Origin: Streptomyces fumanus | Lineage (GTDB): Bacteria > Actinomycetota > Actinomycetes > Streptomycetales > Streptomycetaceae | Direction: 5' to 3' | NCBI RefSeq assembly: GCF_014655295.1 | Contig: NZ_BNBI01000007.1 | Coordinates: 424,704-488,703 of the forward strand | DNA: 64,000 nt | Part shown: piece after piece, positions 7,385-16,468 of the stretch | How positions within the stretch are numbered: the first letter of the stretch is position 1 | Layout: each line of letters starts with the position of its first letter | Translations under genes and position numbers: made by a program | Notes under the pieces: generated by a model | The model's input: only the letters and a program-made list of their open reading frames with translations | Database searches by the model: none | What the model was told of the DNA's origin: nothing

Positions 7385-9300
7385 CCGGAAACGACGGGAC
7401 TCCGGCCGGCGCATCCGCCGCCGACCTGCTCGGCCGCGTCCTGGCCCCGCACCCCCCGGCCTTCGCCGTCCTGCACCGTCCCGAGACCGCCGGCCCGGGC
7501 TCCCTCGACGTGCTGCTCGGCACGGTCACCCGGCCCCGCACCCTCGACGACCTGCCGGTACCGGCGTCGGGCGCCGCCACCGGCACCCCGTACCAGGAGG
7601 TGCTGGCCCTCCTGCCGTACCGCCAGATCGCCGAACGCGGCTTCGACTGCGTCGACGACGGAGCCCCGCTGCTCGCCCTGAGCGTCACCGAGCAGCAGCG
7701 GGTGCCGCTCACCGAGGTGCTGCGGCGCGTCCCCGACGCCCCCATAGAGCTGCGCGGCAGCGGCTTCGACGTGGACGACGTCGCCTACGCGGAGATCGTC
7801 CGCAAGGTCGTCACCGACGAGATCGGCACCGGCAAGGGCGCCAACTTCGTCATCAAGCGCTCCTTCACCGCCGAGATCACCGACTACGGGGTGCACCGCG
7901 CCCTGGCCCTCTTCCGCCGCCTGCTGGAGCGGGAGCAGGGCGCCTACTGGACCTTCGTCGTGCACACCGGCGACCGCACCTTCGTCGGGGCCTCGCCCGA
8001 GCGGCACGTCAGCCTGGACGCCGGCACGGCCGTCATGAACCCGATCAGCGGCACCTACCGCTACCCGGTCACCGGCCCCACGCTGGACGGCGTCATGTCC
8101 TTCCTCGCCGACCGCAAGGAGGCCGAGGAGCTGTACATGGTGGTCGACGAGGAACTGAAGATGATGGCGCGGATCTGCGACCGGGGCGGCCGGGTCGTGG
8201 GGCCGTACCTCAAGGAGATGGCGCGCCTGGCGCACACCGAGTACTTCATCGAGGGGCGCACCGACCGCGATCCCCGGGAGATCCTGCGCGAGACCATGTT
8301 CGCGCCCACCGTCACCGGCAGCCCGCTGGAGAGCGCCTGCCGCGTCATCGCCGAGTACGAACCGCACGGCCGCGGCTACTACAGCGGGGTCGCCGCCCTG
8401 ATCGGCCGGGCCGCGGACGGCGGGCGGACCATGGACTCGGCCATCCTGATCCGCACCGCGGAGATCGAGGACGACGGGAAGCTGCGCATCGGGGTCGGCG
8501 CCACCCTGGTGCGCCACTCCGACCCGGACTCCGAGGTGGCCGAGACCCGCGCCAAGGCGGCGGCCCTCGTCGGCGCCCTGGAGGACGGCGGCCCGGCACG
8601 CTTCGCCGACCACCCCCGGGTCCGTGCCGCGCTCGCCGAACGCAACGCCCCGATCGCCGACTTCTGGCTCGCCGACCGTCCCGCGCGCACACCGCCGGGC
8701 ACGGAGCTGGCCGGCCGCCGCATCCTCGTCGTGGACGCCGAGGACACCTTCACCGCCATGATCGCGCAGCAACTGCGCTCCCTGGACCTGGCGGTGACCG
8801 TGCGCCGCTTCGACGAGCCGTACTCCTTCGACGGCCATGACTTCGTCGTGATGGGGCCCGGGCCCGGCGACCCGCGCGACACCTCCCACCCCAAGATCGC
8901 CCATCTGCACTCGGCGATCGGGACGCTCCTCGACGAGCGCAGGCCGTTCCTCGCCGTGTGCCTGAGCCACCAGGTGCTCAGCGAGCGCCTGGGGCTGCGG
9001 CTGCGCCGCCGGGAGGTGCCCAACCAGGGGGTCCAGCGGGAGATCGACCTGTTCGGCAGCCGCGAACACGTCGGCTTCTACAACACGTTCGCCGCGCACT
9101 GCCCCAGTGACGCGTTCGACGCGCCCGACGGCACGGTGGTGGAGGTCAGCCGCGACGCGCGCACCGGCGAGGTGCACGCCCTGCGCGCACCGAACTTCAC
9201 CTCGATGCAGTTCCACGCGGAGTCCGTGCTCACCCGGGGCGGCCTGCGCATCGTGGCCGCCCGGCTGACCGAACTCGCCAAGGGGATGCTCGTCGGCTGA
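7381..9300 (+). CDS. phzE: PhzE-like 2-amino-2-deoxyisochorismate synthase (synthase-amidotransferase fusion)
   Basis: The 639-residue product has an N-terminal chorismate-utilising domain (to about residue 400) joined to a C-terminal type-1 glutamine amidotransferase. The amidotransferase triad is visible as Cys527 in VCLSHQ and His612/Glu614 in QFHAES. The active-site segment reads PISGT, as in PhzE-type enzymes, whereas PabB enzymes carry PIKGT. The reaction is chorismate plus glutamine to aminodeoxyisochorismate, the substrate of the preceding PhzD. Its ATG overlaps the phzD stop. The length and domain order match the family. Confidence 0.93.
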   Translation: MTGNDGTPAGASAADLLGRVLAPHPPAFAVLHRPETAGPGSLDVLLGTVTRPRTLDDLPVPASGAATGTPYQEVLALLPYRQIAERGFDCVDDGAPLLALSVTEQQRVPLTEVLRRVPDAPIELRGSGFDVDDVAYAEIVRKVVTDEIGTGKGANFVIKRSFTAEITDYGVHRALALFRRLLEREQGAYWTFVVHTGDRTFVGASPERHVSLDAGTAVMNPISGTYRYPVTGPTLDGVMSFLADRKEAEELYMVVDEELKMMARICDRGGRVVGPYLKEMARLAHTEYFIEGRTDRDPREILRETMFAPTVTGSPLESACRVIAEYEPHGRGYYSGVAALIGRAADGGRTMDSAILIRTAEIEDDGKLRIGVGATLVRHSDPDSEVAETRAKAAALVGALEDGGPARFADHPRVRAALAERNAPIADFWLADRPARTPPGTELAGRRILVVDAEDTFTAMIAQQLRSLDLAVTVRRFDEPYSFDGHDFVVMGPGPGDPRDTSHPKIAHLHSAIGTLLDERRPFLAVCLSHQVLSERLGLRLRRREVPNQGVQREIDLFGSREHVGFYNTFAAHCPSDAFDAPDGTVVEVSRDARTGEVHALRAPNFTSMQFHAESVLTRGGLRIVAARLTELAKGMLVG

Positions 9301-9316
9301 CGCCGCCGCGCCGGCC

Positions 9317-9387
9317 CGCGGCCGGGTGGGAACGCCTCCGTCCCTGCCCGGCCGCGCCCCGGCTTCCCGCCCCCGGACCGCCGGGGG
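9317..9387. terminator. Two back-to-back hairpins between convergent phzE-like and pabAB genes
   Basis: Hairpin 1 spans 9317-9356, with a stem of about 10 bp containing GCGGCCGGG / CCCGGCCGC. Hairpin 2 is 9370-9387, CCCCCGG / CCGGGGG with a 4-nt loop. They occupy the whole 98-bp gap between two converging genes, so they probably act in both directions. Confidence 0.65.
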
Positions 9388-9398
9388 CCCGCGGTGGG

Positions 9399-11615
9399 TC
9401 AGTGTGCCCCCGCACCGGCCCGGGCCGCGGGCTCCCGGTCCGCTCCCGGCGTCCGGCCCCTGGGGAACGTGCCCCCGCTCAGCGCCAGCAGCGGCCTGGA
9501 CTTGACCACCGTCTCCTCGAACTCGCCCTCCGGCGAGGACAGGGCGATCACCGCGCCGCCCACGCCGTAGCGGAGCCGGCCGGGGCTGAGCACCGCCGTG
9601 CGGATCACCACGCCGAGGTCGGCCGCGCCCGACAGCGAGAAGTAGCCGATCGCCCCCGAGTACACCCCGCGCGGCCCGCCCTCCAACTCGTCGATGATCT
9701 CCATGGTCCGGATCTTCGGTGCCCCCGTCATCGACCCCGGCGGGAAGGCGGCCCGCACGCAGTCCACGGCGGAGCGGTCCTCCCGCAGCTCGGCGCGGAC
9801 CGTGCTGACCAACTGGTGGACCGTCTCGTAGGTCTCCACCCGGAAGATCTCGTCGGCCGCCACCGACCCGGTCCGGGCGCACCGGCCGAGGTCGTTGCGG
9901 ACCAGGTCCACGATCATCAGGTTCTCCGCCCGGTCCTTCTCGTCCGTCAGCAGCTCCGCCACCAGCGCGGCGTCCTCCTCCGGAGTGGCCCCGCGCGGCC
10001 GGGTCCCCTTGATCGGCTTCGACTCCACCCGGCGGTCCGCGCCGATCCGCAGGAACCTCTCGGGGGAGGTGCTGAGCACCGACAGCTCCCCGAAGGCGAG
10101 CAGCGCACCGTACGGCGCGGGGCTGATCCGGCGCAGCAGCCGGTAGCTCGGCCACGGGTCGAAGGTGCCCCGCGCCTCGGCCATGTTGGTCAGGCACACC
10201 TCGTAGCTCTCGCCCGCGGCGATCTCCCGCTGGGCCGCCTCGACCAGGCGCAGATACGCCTCCCGGCCGTGCCGCAGGGTCAGTTCGGCACCGGGGACGG
10301 CACCGGGCGCCTCGGCGGGCGGTCGGCCGGCGAGCCGCTGCAGACGGCGGGCGGTCCGCCGGGTCCAGCGGCGGGCGGCCGCGCGGTCGTCCCCCTCGGC
10401 GAGCGCGAGCAGGTACGTGGTCCCGGTGGCGTGGTCGAACGCCACGGCGCGGTCGGCGAAGACCATGACGGCGTCCGGCTCCGCCGCCCGGTGCGCCGCG
10501 CGGCCGCCGCACTCGGCCTTGAGCTCGTAGCCCAGATAGCCGACCCAGCCGAGGGCGAAGTCGAAGGGCAGCTCCGGCCGGGTCGTCCGCAGGGCGGCGA
10601 GATCGCGGTCCAGCCAGGTCAGGAAGTCCCCGGAGACCACCTCGGTGCCCGCCGCGGACCGCACGGTGGTGGTGTTCGTCCACACGTCGGCCTCGGCGAT
10701 CCGGGCCAGCGGTCCCGAGGCGTCCCCCATGAAGGAGAAGCGGCCCAGCGCCCCGCGGGAGGGCCGGCCGGTGGCGCTGTCCAGCCAGAAGGCGTGCTCG
10801 CCCGCGCCGAACAGCTCGGCGAAGACGGCCTCCTCGCTCCACCGGGTGTCCAGCCGGTCGACGACGAGACTCAGTTCACGGACCGGGCGGTCCCCGGCCG
10901 GAACGGCCGCCGGCGCCACCGATGTCGCCGGCGCCACCGATGTCGCCGGTGCCACCGGTGTCGCCGATGCCGCCGGTGCGACCGATGCCACCGATGTCGC
11001 CGGTGGCGCGACCCGCGCTCCGGCGGGGCGCTCCGCGTGCCACCGGCGGGCCAGCTCCACGAAGTTGCCCAGCAGCTTCTCGCCGTGCCGCGTCAGGATC
11101 GACTCCGGGTGGAACTGCACCCCCCACATCGGCCGGCCGCGGTGTCTGAGCCCCATCAGGACGCCGTCCGGTGTCCACGCCGTGCCCTCCAGGCTCCCGG
11201 GCAGGTCGGTCACGGCCAGCGAGTGGTAGCGCACCGCCTCGAACGGCGAGGGGATACCGGCGAACAGCTCCTCCCCGTGGTGCAGCACCGGCGACAGCCG
11301 GCCGTGGCGGGGCTCGGGCGCCCGGACGACGGCCGCGCCGTGGGCGAGGGCCACGCCCTGGTGGCCCAGGCAGATACCGAGCAGCGGGAGTTCGCAGCGC
11401 TCCACCAGCTCCCGGCAGATCCCGAAGTCGGCGGCGCGCTCCGGCGTCCCGGGGCCGGGCGACAGCACGACGGCGTCGGCCTCGGCGAGCCGCCCCGGGT
11501 GCCACGCGGGGTCGTCGTTGGGGACGATCACCGGTTCGCGGCCGGTGATCCGGGCCAGGTGGTGGACGAGGTTGTGGGTGAACGAGTCGTAGTTGTCGAC
11601 GAGCAGGATGCGCAT
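9399..11615 (-). CDS. pabAB: Aminodeoxychorismate synthase, PabA-PabB fusion
   Basis: The 738-residue product has an N-terminal glutamine amidotransferase (Cys82 in GICLGHQ, HPES downstream) fused to a PabB chorismate-binding domain. The PabB part carries PIKGT, whose lysine is the signature of aminodeoxychorismate synthases. It makes 4-amino-4-deoxychorismate, the precursor of p-aminobenzoate or p-aminophenylalanine. The two domains are joined by an Ala/Val/Pro/Thr/Ser-rich linker encoded by a tandem DNA repeat (10905-11010). No aminodeoxychorismate lyase or mutase gene is present in the window, so the fate of the product is open. The gene is convergent with phzE, and a methyltransferase gene lies upstream on the same strand. 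Confidence 0.93.
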   Translation of the reverse strand: MRILLVDNYDSFTHNLVHHLARITGREPVIVPNDDPAWHPGRLAEADAVVLSPGPGTPERAADFGICRELVERCELPLLGICLGHQGVALAHGAAVVRAPEPRHGRLSPVLHHGEELFAGIPSPFEAVRYHSLAVTDLPGSLEGTAWTPDGVLMGLRHRGRPMWGVQFHPESILTRHGEKLLGNFVELARRWHAERPAGARVAPPATSVASVAPAASATPVAPATSVAPATSVAPAAVPAGDRPVRELSLVVDRLDTRWSEEAVFAELFGAGEHAFWLDSATGRPSRGALGRFSFMGDASGPLARIAEADVWTNTTTVRSAAGTEVVSGDFLTWLDRDLAALRTTRPELPFDFALGWVGYLGYELKAECGGRAAHRAAEPDAVMVFADRAVAFDHATGTTYLLALAEGDDRAAARRWTRRTARRLQRLAGRPPAEAPGAVPGAELTLRHGREAYLRLVEAAQREIAAGESYEVCLTNMAEARGTFDPWPSYRLLRRISPAPYGALLAFGELSVLSTSPERFLRIGADRRVESKPIKGTRPRGATPEEDAALVAELLTDEKDRAENLMIVDLVRNDLGRCARTGSVAADEIFRVETYETVHQLVSTVRAELREDRSAVDCVRAAFPPGSMTGAPKIRTMEIIDELEGGPRGVYSGAIGYFSLSGAADLGVVIRTAVLSPGRLRYGVGGAVIALSSPEGEFEETVVKSRPLLALSGGTFPRGRTPGADREPAARAGAGAH
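10905..11010 (-). repeat. Degenerate 18-bp tandem repeat encoding the PabA-PabB linker
   Basis: Units of the type GGCGCCACCGATGTCGCC recur about five times with drift and one shortened unit. They encode an in-frame Ala-Pro-Ala-Thr-Ser-Val-like linker between the amidotransferase and synthase domains. Such a repeat can change length by slippage without breaking the frame. Confidence 0.8.
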
Positions 11616-11692
11616 GGTCTGTCTGTCCCGTTCTGCGTCATGGGGTCGGCGGAAGCGGACGCGGCGTCCGCGCGGGGGTCGGGCCGCAGGAC

Positions 11693-12466
11693 TCAGCCGG
11701 AGCCGCGGACCGGCCGTGCGGCCCCGGGACCCGGGCGTGCCCCGTCCGGGTCGGCGTCCGCCCGGACCGGTGACACCTTGATCAGCATGTGCTCCACCAG
11801 CTCGGTGCCCTCCCGCATGCGCGTGCGGCGCAGCACCTCCAGCCTCCGGCCGGACGCGTCGGCCAGCTCATGCAGCCGGTCCAGGTCACCGCGGTCGCTG
11901 AAGTGCAGCAGCACCGAACCGCCCGGGGTGGTCCAGCGGGGCGCCTCCCGCAGGTACCGGCGGTGGGCCGCGTAGCCCGGGTCCACGTAGGCGCGGTCGT
12001 GGACCGACTCGTAGCGGTGATCGGCCGGGGCCAGGACGAAGTTGGAGTGCCAGTACACGGTGTCGAAGCGCTGGTCCGCCCCGATCGCGTCGAACAGGTC
12101 GCTGTGCAGGGCGCGGACCCGGTCGGCGACGCCGTGCCGGAGCGCGTTGAGCGCCGCGTTGTCCACCGCCCGGGGGTTGATGTCGGTGGCGAGCACCCGC
12201 TCGCAGCCCGCCAGCGCCGCGCTCACCGCGATGATGCCGGTACCGCAGCCGATCTCCAGGAACGACCCCTGCCGCGGGGCCTGGGTCCCCGCCATGAACC
12301 CGAGCAGCTCCATGGCCGCGTCCGTCGACGCCGAGTACGGCGGGGCGAACACGTCCGGGAGCAGATCCCACTCGCGGCCCCGCATGGTGAAGCGGCGCGG
12401 CCGGTCGGGGTCGGTGCGCGCCGTCCGGCTGCGCTCCAGCGAACGTAGGTGGCTTCGGATCTGCAA
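11693..12466 (-). CDS. Class I SAM-dependent methyltransferase
   Basis: About 257 residues. The SAM-binding glycine-rich loop FLEIGCGTG and the acidic ATDIN segment are clear. The sequence otherwise resembles HemK/PrmA-like enzymes, but the catalytic NPPY motif is replaced by SNFVLAP, arguing against protein glutamine methylation. I chose a TTG start at 12466 because GGAAGGGGA lies just upstream. The open frame extends a further 306 bases upstream without conserved sequence. It lies upstream of pabAB on the same strand, 77 bp away, and may form an operon with it. Target (O, N or C of the aromatic intermediate) unknown. Confidence 0.75.
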   Translation of the reverse strand: MQIRSHLRSLERSRTARTDPDRPRRFTMRGREWDLLPDVFAPPYSASTDAAMELLGFMAGTQAPRQGSFLEIGCGTGIIAVSAALAGCERVLATDINPRAVDNAALNALRHGVADRVRALHSDLFDAIGADQRFDTVYWHSNFVLAPADHRYESVHDRAYVDPGYAAHRRYLREAPRWTTPGGSVLLHFSDRGDLDRLHELADASGRRLEVLRRTRMREGTELVEHMLIKVSPVRADADPDGARPGPGAARPVRGSG

Positions 12467-12696
12467 GGCGGTCCCCTTCCAGTGGCGGAGCCGATCGGCC
12501 CCGCGCCGGGGGCACGAGCCTCGGGCAGAGCGGCGCCCGGCAGGAAGGTGGTCCCGGAACACCGCGGGGGCACCGGGGCGGTGCTCCCGGCACAGCGCTG
12601 CGGAAACGGTCCAGCGCGGCGTTGACGCGCCGAAGTCGGGCGAACTAGGTTCGGCCGCGCCGAGCCATGCTCGGTTCGACGAACGGGGGATGGAAC

Positions 12697-14649
12697 ATGT
12701 CGGGCTTTCGCATACCCGGGGACGAGGACGATGCCGTCCTCGCCGTCCTCTCCCTCCTGGCGGAAGAGGCACCGTCCAGCCGTTTGGACACGCTGCTGCA
12801 CCGCGTGCGCCGCAGCGCCCCGGACCCGGCGGAACTGGCCCGCGTCGAACGGGCGGTGCAGCTCGCCCGGGAGGTGCACGCCGCCCTGGACCGCAGACGG
12901 CAGCGCGAGGCCGGCTTCGCCGCGCTGGTCGACACCGCGCGTGACCTGACGTTCCCGTACGACCTGGACACGCTGCTGAGCGTGATCACGCGGCGGGTCA
13001 GGCTGCTGCTCCACTTCGACATGACCTACGTCGCCCTGCGGGGCGACGACGAGGACATGGTCATCCACACCTCGGAGGGCGCCACCACCGCGCTCAACAC
13101 CGGACTGCGGGTCGAGAGCGGCAGCGGCCTCGGCCATCAGGCTCTGATCACCGGCGCCCCGCTGTGGACGGCCGACTACCTCGACGACGACTCCATCAAG
13201 CACACCGAGAGCCTCGACCGGGTGGTCGAGGCCGAGGGACTGCACGCCCTCATGGCCGTCCCGCTGCGCTGCGGCGACAGCGCGGTGGGCGTCCTGTACG
13301 GGGCCGACCGCAAGGTGCGCCACTACACGCCCGACGAGATCGGTCTGATCTGCTCCCTCGCCGACCTCGCGGCCGTGGCGATCGAGAAGACCGGCCTGCT
13401 CCAGCAGACCCAGGAACAGGTGGCCGAACTCGAACTCGACGGGTTCCGGGCGCGCTCCAGCCTGGCCCGTCTGGAACAGCTCGCGGAGGCGTACGGCCGG
13501 ATCATGAGCCTGCTGGTCGCCGGAGCGGACCTGACCACCGTGGCCAAGGCCGCCGGCGACGCCCTGGACGGCACCCTGCAGATGCGCGACCCGGCCGGCC
13601 GGGTGCTGGCGGCCGGCGGGGAGATACCGGACCTGGACGAGGAGGCGGTGGCCAGGGCCGTACTGGCCACGCACGCCCGGCGCGGCCCCGTACAGGCCGA
13701 CGACCACACCTGGGTGGCTCCCGTCACCGCGGGCACGGAGGACCTCGGCGTCGTGGTGCTGCGGCCGGTGGCCCAACTGGTGGGGCAGGACAGCTCGCTG
13801 CTGCAGACCACCGCGCAGGCGTTCGCCGTGCACCTGCTGATGCAGCGCAGCGCGGCGGCCGCCGAGGGCCCGGTGCGCGACGACCTCCTCGACGAGCTGC
13901 TGGCCGTGTCCTCCTCCGCGCACCCCCCGCACCAGACGGCCCAGCGGGCCCGCCGGCTGGACGTCGACCTGGACCAGCCGCACGTCCTGGTCGTCGCCCG
14001 GCCCGAGGGCGGTGAACAGGGCAGGGCCGTGGTGTGGGCCTCCTCCTACGCCTACCGGATGTCCGGCCTGAAGACCGTGCAGGGCGGCTGCATCGTCCTG
14101 CTGCTGCCCGGCACGGACGCCTCCGCCGCCGCCCGCGCCGTCGTCGGCGAACTCACCCCCCTGCTCGGACACCCGGTCTCCGTGGGCGCGGCCGGACCCG
14201 ACTGGGGAGCCGCCAGCGTCGCCCGGATGCACCGCGAGGCCCTGCGCTGCCTGGACGCGCTCACCGCCCTCGACGGCGTGGGCTGCGCCGCCTCCGCCCA
14301 GGACCTCGGTTTCCTCGGCCTGCTGCTCTCCGACGACTACGACGTGGACGACTTCATCGACCTGGCCATCGGCCCCGTCCTCGCCTACGACGCGGAGCGA
14401 CTGACCGACCTCACCCGCACGCTGGAGGCGTACTTCGCCTCCGGCGGCAGCCCCACCAACGCCGCCGAGGCGCTGCACGTGCACCCCAACACCGTCTCGC
14501 GCCGGCTGGAGAGGATCACCGAACTGCTCGGCACCGACTGGCAGAAGCCGGGCCAGGCACTGGAGGTGCATCTGGCGCTGCGGCTGCTGCGGACCCGGGC
14601 GGCGCTGCGGGAGCGCGGCGGGTCCCGGGCGGCGGACGAGGGCAGGTGA
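12697..14649 (+). CDS. GAF-domain regulator with C-terminal PucR-type helix-turn-helix
   Basis: A 650-residue regulator. A GAF-like sensor domain spans about residues 85-235 (LDTLLSVITRRVRLLLHFD ... GVLYGADRKVRHYTPDE), followed by a helical linker (LLQQTQEQVAELELDGF). The C-terminus has the PucR/CdaR helix-turn-helix (NAAEALHVHPNTVSRRLERI). Such proteins sense small ligands or redox state and control catabolic or specialised-metabolite genes. The ATG at 12697 was preferred over an upstream ATG because of a GGGGGA ribosome site. It is divergent from the methyltransferase gene and precedes the berberine-type oxidase gene. Ligand unknown. Confidence 0.85.
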   Translation: MSGFRIPGDEDDAVLAVLSLLAEEAPSSRLDTLLHRVRRSAPDPAELARVERAVQLAREVHAALDRRRQREAGFAALVDTARDLTFPYDLDTLLSVITRRVRLLLHFDMTYVALRGDDEDMVIHTSEGATTALNTGLRVESGSGLGHQALITGAPLWTADYLDDDSIKHTESLDRVVEAEGLHALMAVPLRCGDSAVGVLYGADRKVRHYTPDEIGLICSLADLAAVAIEKTGLLQQTQEQVAELELDGFRARSSLARLEQLAEAYGRIMSLLVAGADLTTVAKAAGDALDGTLQMRDPAGRVLAAGGEIPDLDEEAVARAVLATHARRGPVQADDHTWVAPVTAGTEDLGVVVLRPVAQLVGQDSSLLQTTAQAFAVHLLMQRSAAAAEGPVRDDLLDELLAVSSSAHPPHQTAQRARRLDVDLDQPHVLVVARPEGGEQGRAVVWASSYAYRMSGLKTVQGGCIVLLLPGTDASAAARAVVGELTPLLGHPVSVGAAGPDWGAASVARMHREALRCLDALTALDGVGCAASAQDLGFLGLLLSDDYDVDDFIDLAIGPVLAYDAERLTDLTRTLEAYFASGGSPTNAAEALHVHPNTVSRRLERITELLGTDWQKPGQALEVHLALRLLRTRAALRERGGSRAADEGR

Positions 14650-14720
14650 GAGGGCCCGCGCGACCGGAAATCATCTTCCGTTGGCTGGTCCCCACCGCCT
14701 CGCGGCAGCCTAGATCGGTG

Positions 14721-14729
14721 TACTTGACA
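14721..14729 (+). promoter_or_regulatory. TACTTGACA motif upstream of the first berberine-type oxidase gene
   Basis: The 9-mer contains a consensus -35 hexamer (TTGACA) 110-119 bp before the candidate start codons. The identical 9-mer occurs at a similar distance before the paralogous oxidase gene (60167-60175). No good -10 hexamer was found at 17 bp, so it may be an operator rather than a -35 element. Confidence 0.35.
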
Positions 14730-14839
14730 AACAATCCGGGGGAGTTCCGGAACGTCCCGCACCGGGCGCCGAGGCTGGAGGCGCGGCGAGCAAAGGAGCC
14801 CGTCGCACGGACAGCTCACGGAACGGGAGCGTGAACCGA

Positions 14840-16417
14840 GTGAACACCACCGTAACCAGCGATCACCCGGCTCCGGCCACCCCCCAGGAGGCCGCGCCGC
14901 GCCGTCACACCGGGGCCATCCCCACGGTGACACCCGACGACGCGCGCTACCCCGACATGATCAGGGGCCACGGCAACAACCGGCACGTGGCCTCCCCCGA
15001 GGCGATCCGCCTGCCGTCCACCACCGAACAGGTCGTCGAGATCGTCCGGGAGGCGGTCCGCGACGGCAAGCGCGTCGCCGTCCGCAGCGGCGGGCACTGC
15101 TTCGAGAACCTCGTCTTCAACGACGAGACGGAGATCATCATCGATCTGCGGCTGATGAACCACGTCGGCTTCGACGAGGACCGCGGCGCCTTCGTGGTGG
15201 AGCCCGGTGCCACCCTGCTGAAGATCTACGAGACCCTGCACATCGGCTGGGGCGTCACCCTCCCCGGCGGCGGCTGCTACGCCACGGGCGCCGGCGGCCA
15301 CTTCTCCGGCGGCGGGTACGGCATCCTCTCGCGCAAGCACGGCATCCTCAGCGACCACCTCTACGCCGTCGAGATCGTCACCGTGGACGAGCGGGGCGAG
15401 GTGCGCGCGGTCGTCGCCACCCGCGACCCCGAGGACCCCCACCACGACCTGGCCTGGGCCGTGGCCGGCGGGGGAGGCGGCAACTTCGGTGTCGTCACCC
15501 GCTTCTGGATGCGCAGCCGCGGAGCCGAGGGCGGCCCGGGCGCTCTGCTGCCGAAGGCGCCGTCCACGGTCTTCTCCATCTTCGCGGCCTGGTCGTGGGA
15601 GCAGATCACCGAGGAAGCCTTCGCCACCTTCATGGCCCGCTACGCCGACTGGTCCAAGACCCACGGCAGCCTCGACTCGCCCTACATCGACCTCGGCCAC
15701 TGGATCTTCCTCCAGCACGCCGACTCCGGCACCTTCAACGTGGTCGCGCAGATCGACTCCACCGTGCCGGACGCCCGCAGGCTGGTGGACGACTTCCTCG
15801 CGTTCGTGGCCGGCTCGCTCGGCGTCCAGCCGCAGCGCACCACCATCACGGAACAGCCGTTCCTGAAGGCCACCGCGCAGACCATGACGGCCGGCGAGAC
15901 GATCACCAGCCCCAGTCTGCGGACGTCCCACAAGTCCACCTACATGAAGGACGCCTTCCCCGAGCACCAGGTGCGGACCATCTACCGGTACCTCACCAAG
16001 ACGGTCAACCCCAACCCGTACAGCTTCCTGGTCATCAACTCCGTGCGCGGGCGGATCAGCGCGCTGGACGACGCCGACACCGCGGCCGCCCACCGCGACG
16101 CCCTGTGGCTGGTGTACTTCGAGTCCTACTGGCACCGGGCCGAGGACGACGAGCGGAACGTGACCTGGCTGCGGTCGCTGTACCAGGACCTGTACGCCGA
16201 CACGGGCGGCGTCCCGGTGCCGAACGACGTCACCGACGGCTGCTACATCAACTACCCGGACAACGACCTCAGCGACCCGGACTTCAACCGGTCCGGCGTC
16301 TCCTGCCACGAGCTGTACTACAAGGACAACTACCCCCGGCTGCGGCGCGTCAAGACCGAGTGGGACCCGCGGAACTTCTTCCGCCACCCCCAGTCGATCG
16401 AACCGCTGAACGACTGA
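14840..16417 (+). CDS. Berberine-bridge-enzyme-like FAD oxidase, cytoplasmic form
   Basis: A 525-residue oxidase of the FAD_binding_4 / BBE family. His86 in RSGGHCF and Cys146 in PGGGCYATGAGGHFSGGGYG occupy the positions that bind FAD bicovalently in this family. The C-terminus has the typical BBE motif (NYPRLRRVKTEWDPRNFFRHPQS). Such enzymes carry out two-electron oxidations and oxidative ring closures, including closure of prenylated aromatic acids in plants. No signal peptide is visible. GTG at 14840 was chosen because GGGAG lies 10 nt upstream; GTG at 14831 is the alternative. It is a clear paralogue of the exported oxidase at 60272. Confidence 0.9.
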   Translation: MNTTVTSDHPAPATPQEAAPRRHTGAIPTVTPDDARYPDMIRGHGNNRHVASPEAIRLPSTTEQVVEIVREAVRDGKRVAVRSGGHCFENLVFNDETEIIIDLRLMNHVGFDEDRGAFVVEPGATLLKIYETLHIGWGVTLPGGGCYATGAGGHFSGGGYGILSRKHGILSDHLYAVEIVTVDERGEVRAVVATRDPEDPHHDLAWAVAGGGGGNFGVVTRFWMRSRGAEGGPGALLPKAPSTVFSIFAAWSWEQITEEAFATFMARYADWSKTHGSLDSPYIDLGHWIFLQHADSGTFNVVAQIDSTVPDARRLVDDFLAFVAGSLGVQPQRTTITEQPFLKATAQTMTAGETITSPSLRTSHKSTYMKDAFPEHQVRTIYRYLTKTVNPNPYSFLVINSVRGRISALDDADTAAAHRDALWLVYFESYWHRAEDDERNVTWLRSLYQDLYADTGGVPVPNDVTDGCYINYPDNDLSDPDFNRSGVSCHELYYKDNYPRLRRVKTEWDPRNFFRHPQSIEPLND

Positions 16418-16430
16418 CCCGGCACGGCAC

Positions 16431-16468
16431 GGCACGGGCGGCGCGGGGCGCTCCGCGCCGCCCGTGCC
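16431..16468. terminator. 16-bp perfect hairpin between converging genes
   Basis: Arms 16431-16446 and 16453-16468 pair perfectly around a 6-nt loop. It sits 14 nt after the oxidase stop and abuts the stop of the converging transposase-like gene, so it should terminate both. Confidence 0.75.

Noticed and set aside
6761..9300. A phenazine biosynthetic cluster
   Set aside because: PhzD and PhzE are present but PhzF, PhzA/B and PhzG are absent from the window, and an EntA-like dehydrogenase points to 3-hydroxyanthranilate instead.
7381..9300. Anthranilate synthase (TrpEG)
   Set aside because: The motif is PISGT rather than PIAGT, the gene is coupled to a PhzD-type hydrolase, and the fused layout matches PhzE.
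7330..10842. A 1170-codon open frame on the minus strand
   Set aside because: It lies antisense to the clearly coding phzE-like gene and overlaps pabAB in another frame. Its translation is low-complexity Gly/Arg/Ala/Val sequence typical of GC-rich shadow frames.
10905..11010. A CRISPR-like array
   Set aside because: The repeats are contiguous 18-bp units without spacers and lie in frame inside pabAB. No CRISPR array or cas gene was seen anywhere in the window.
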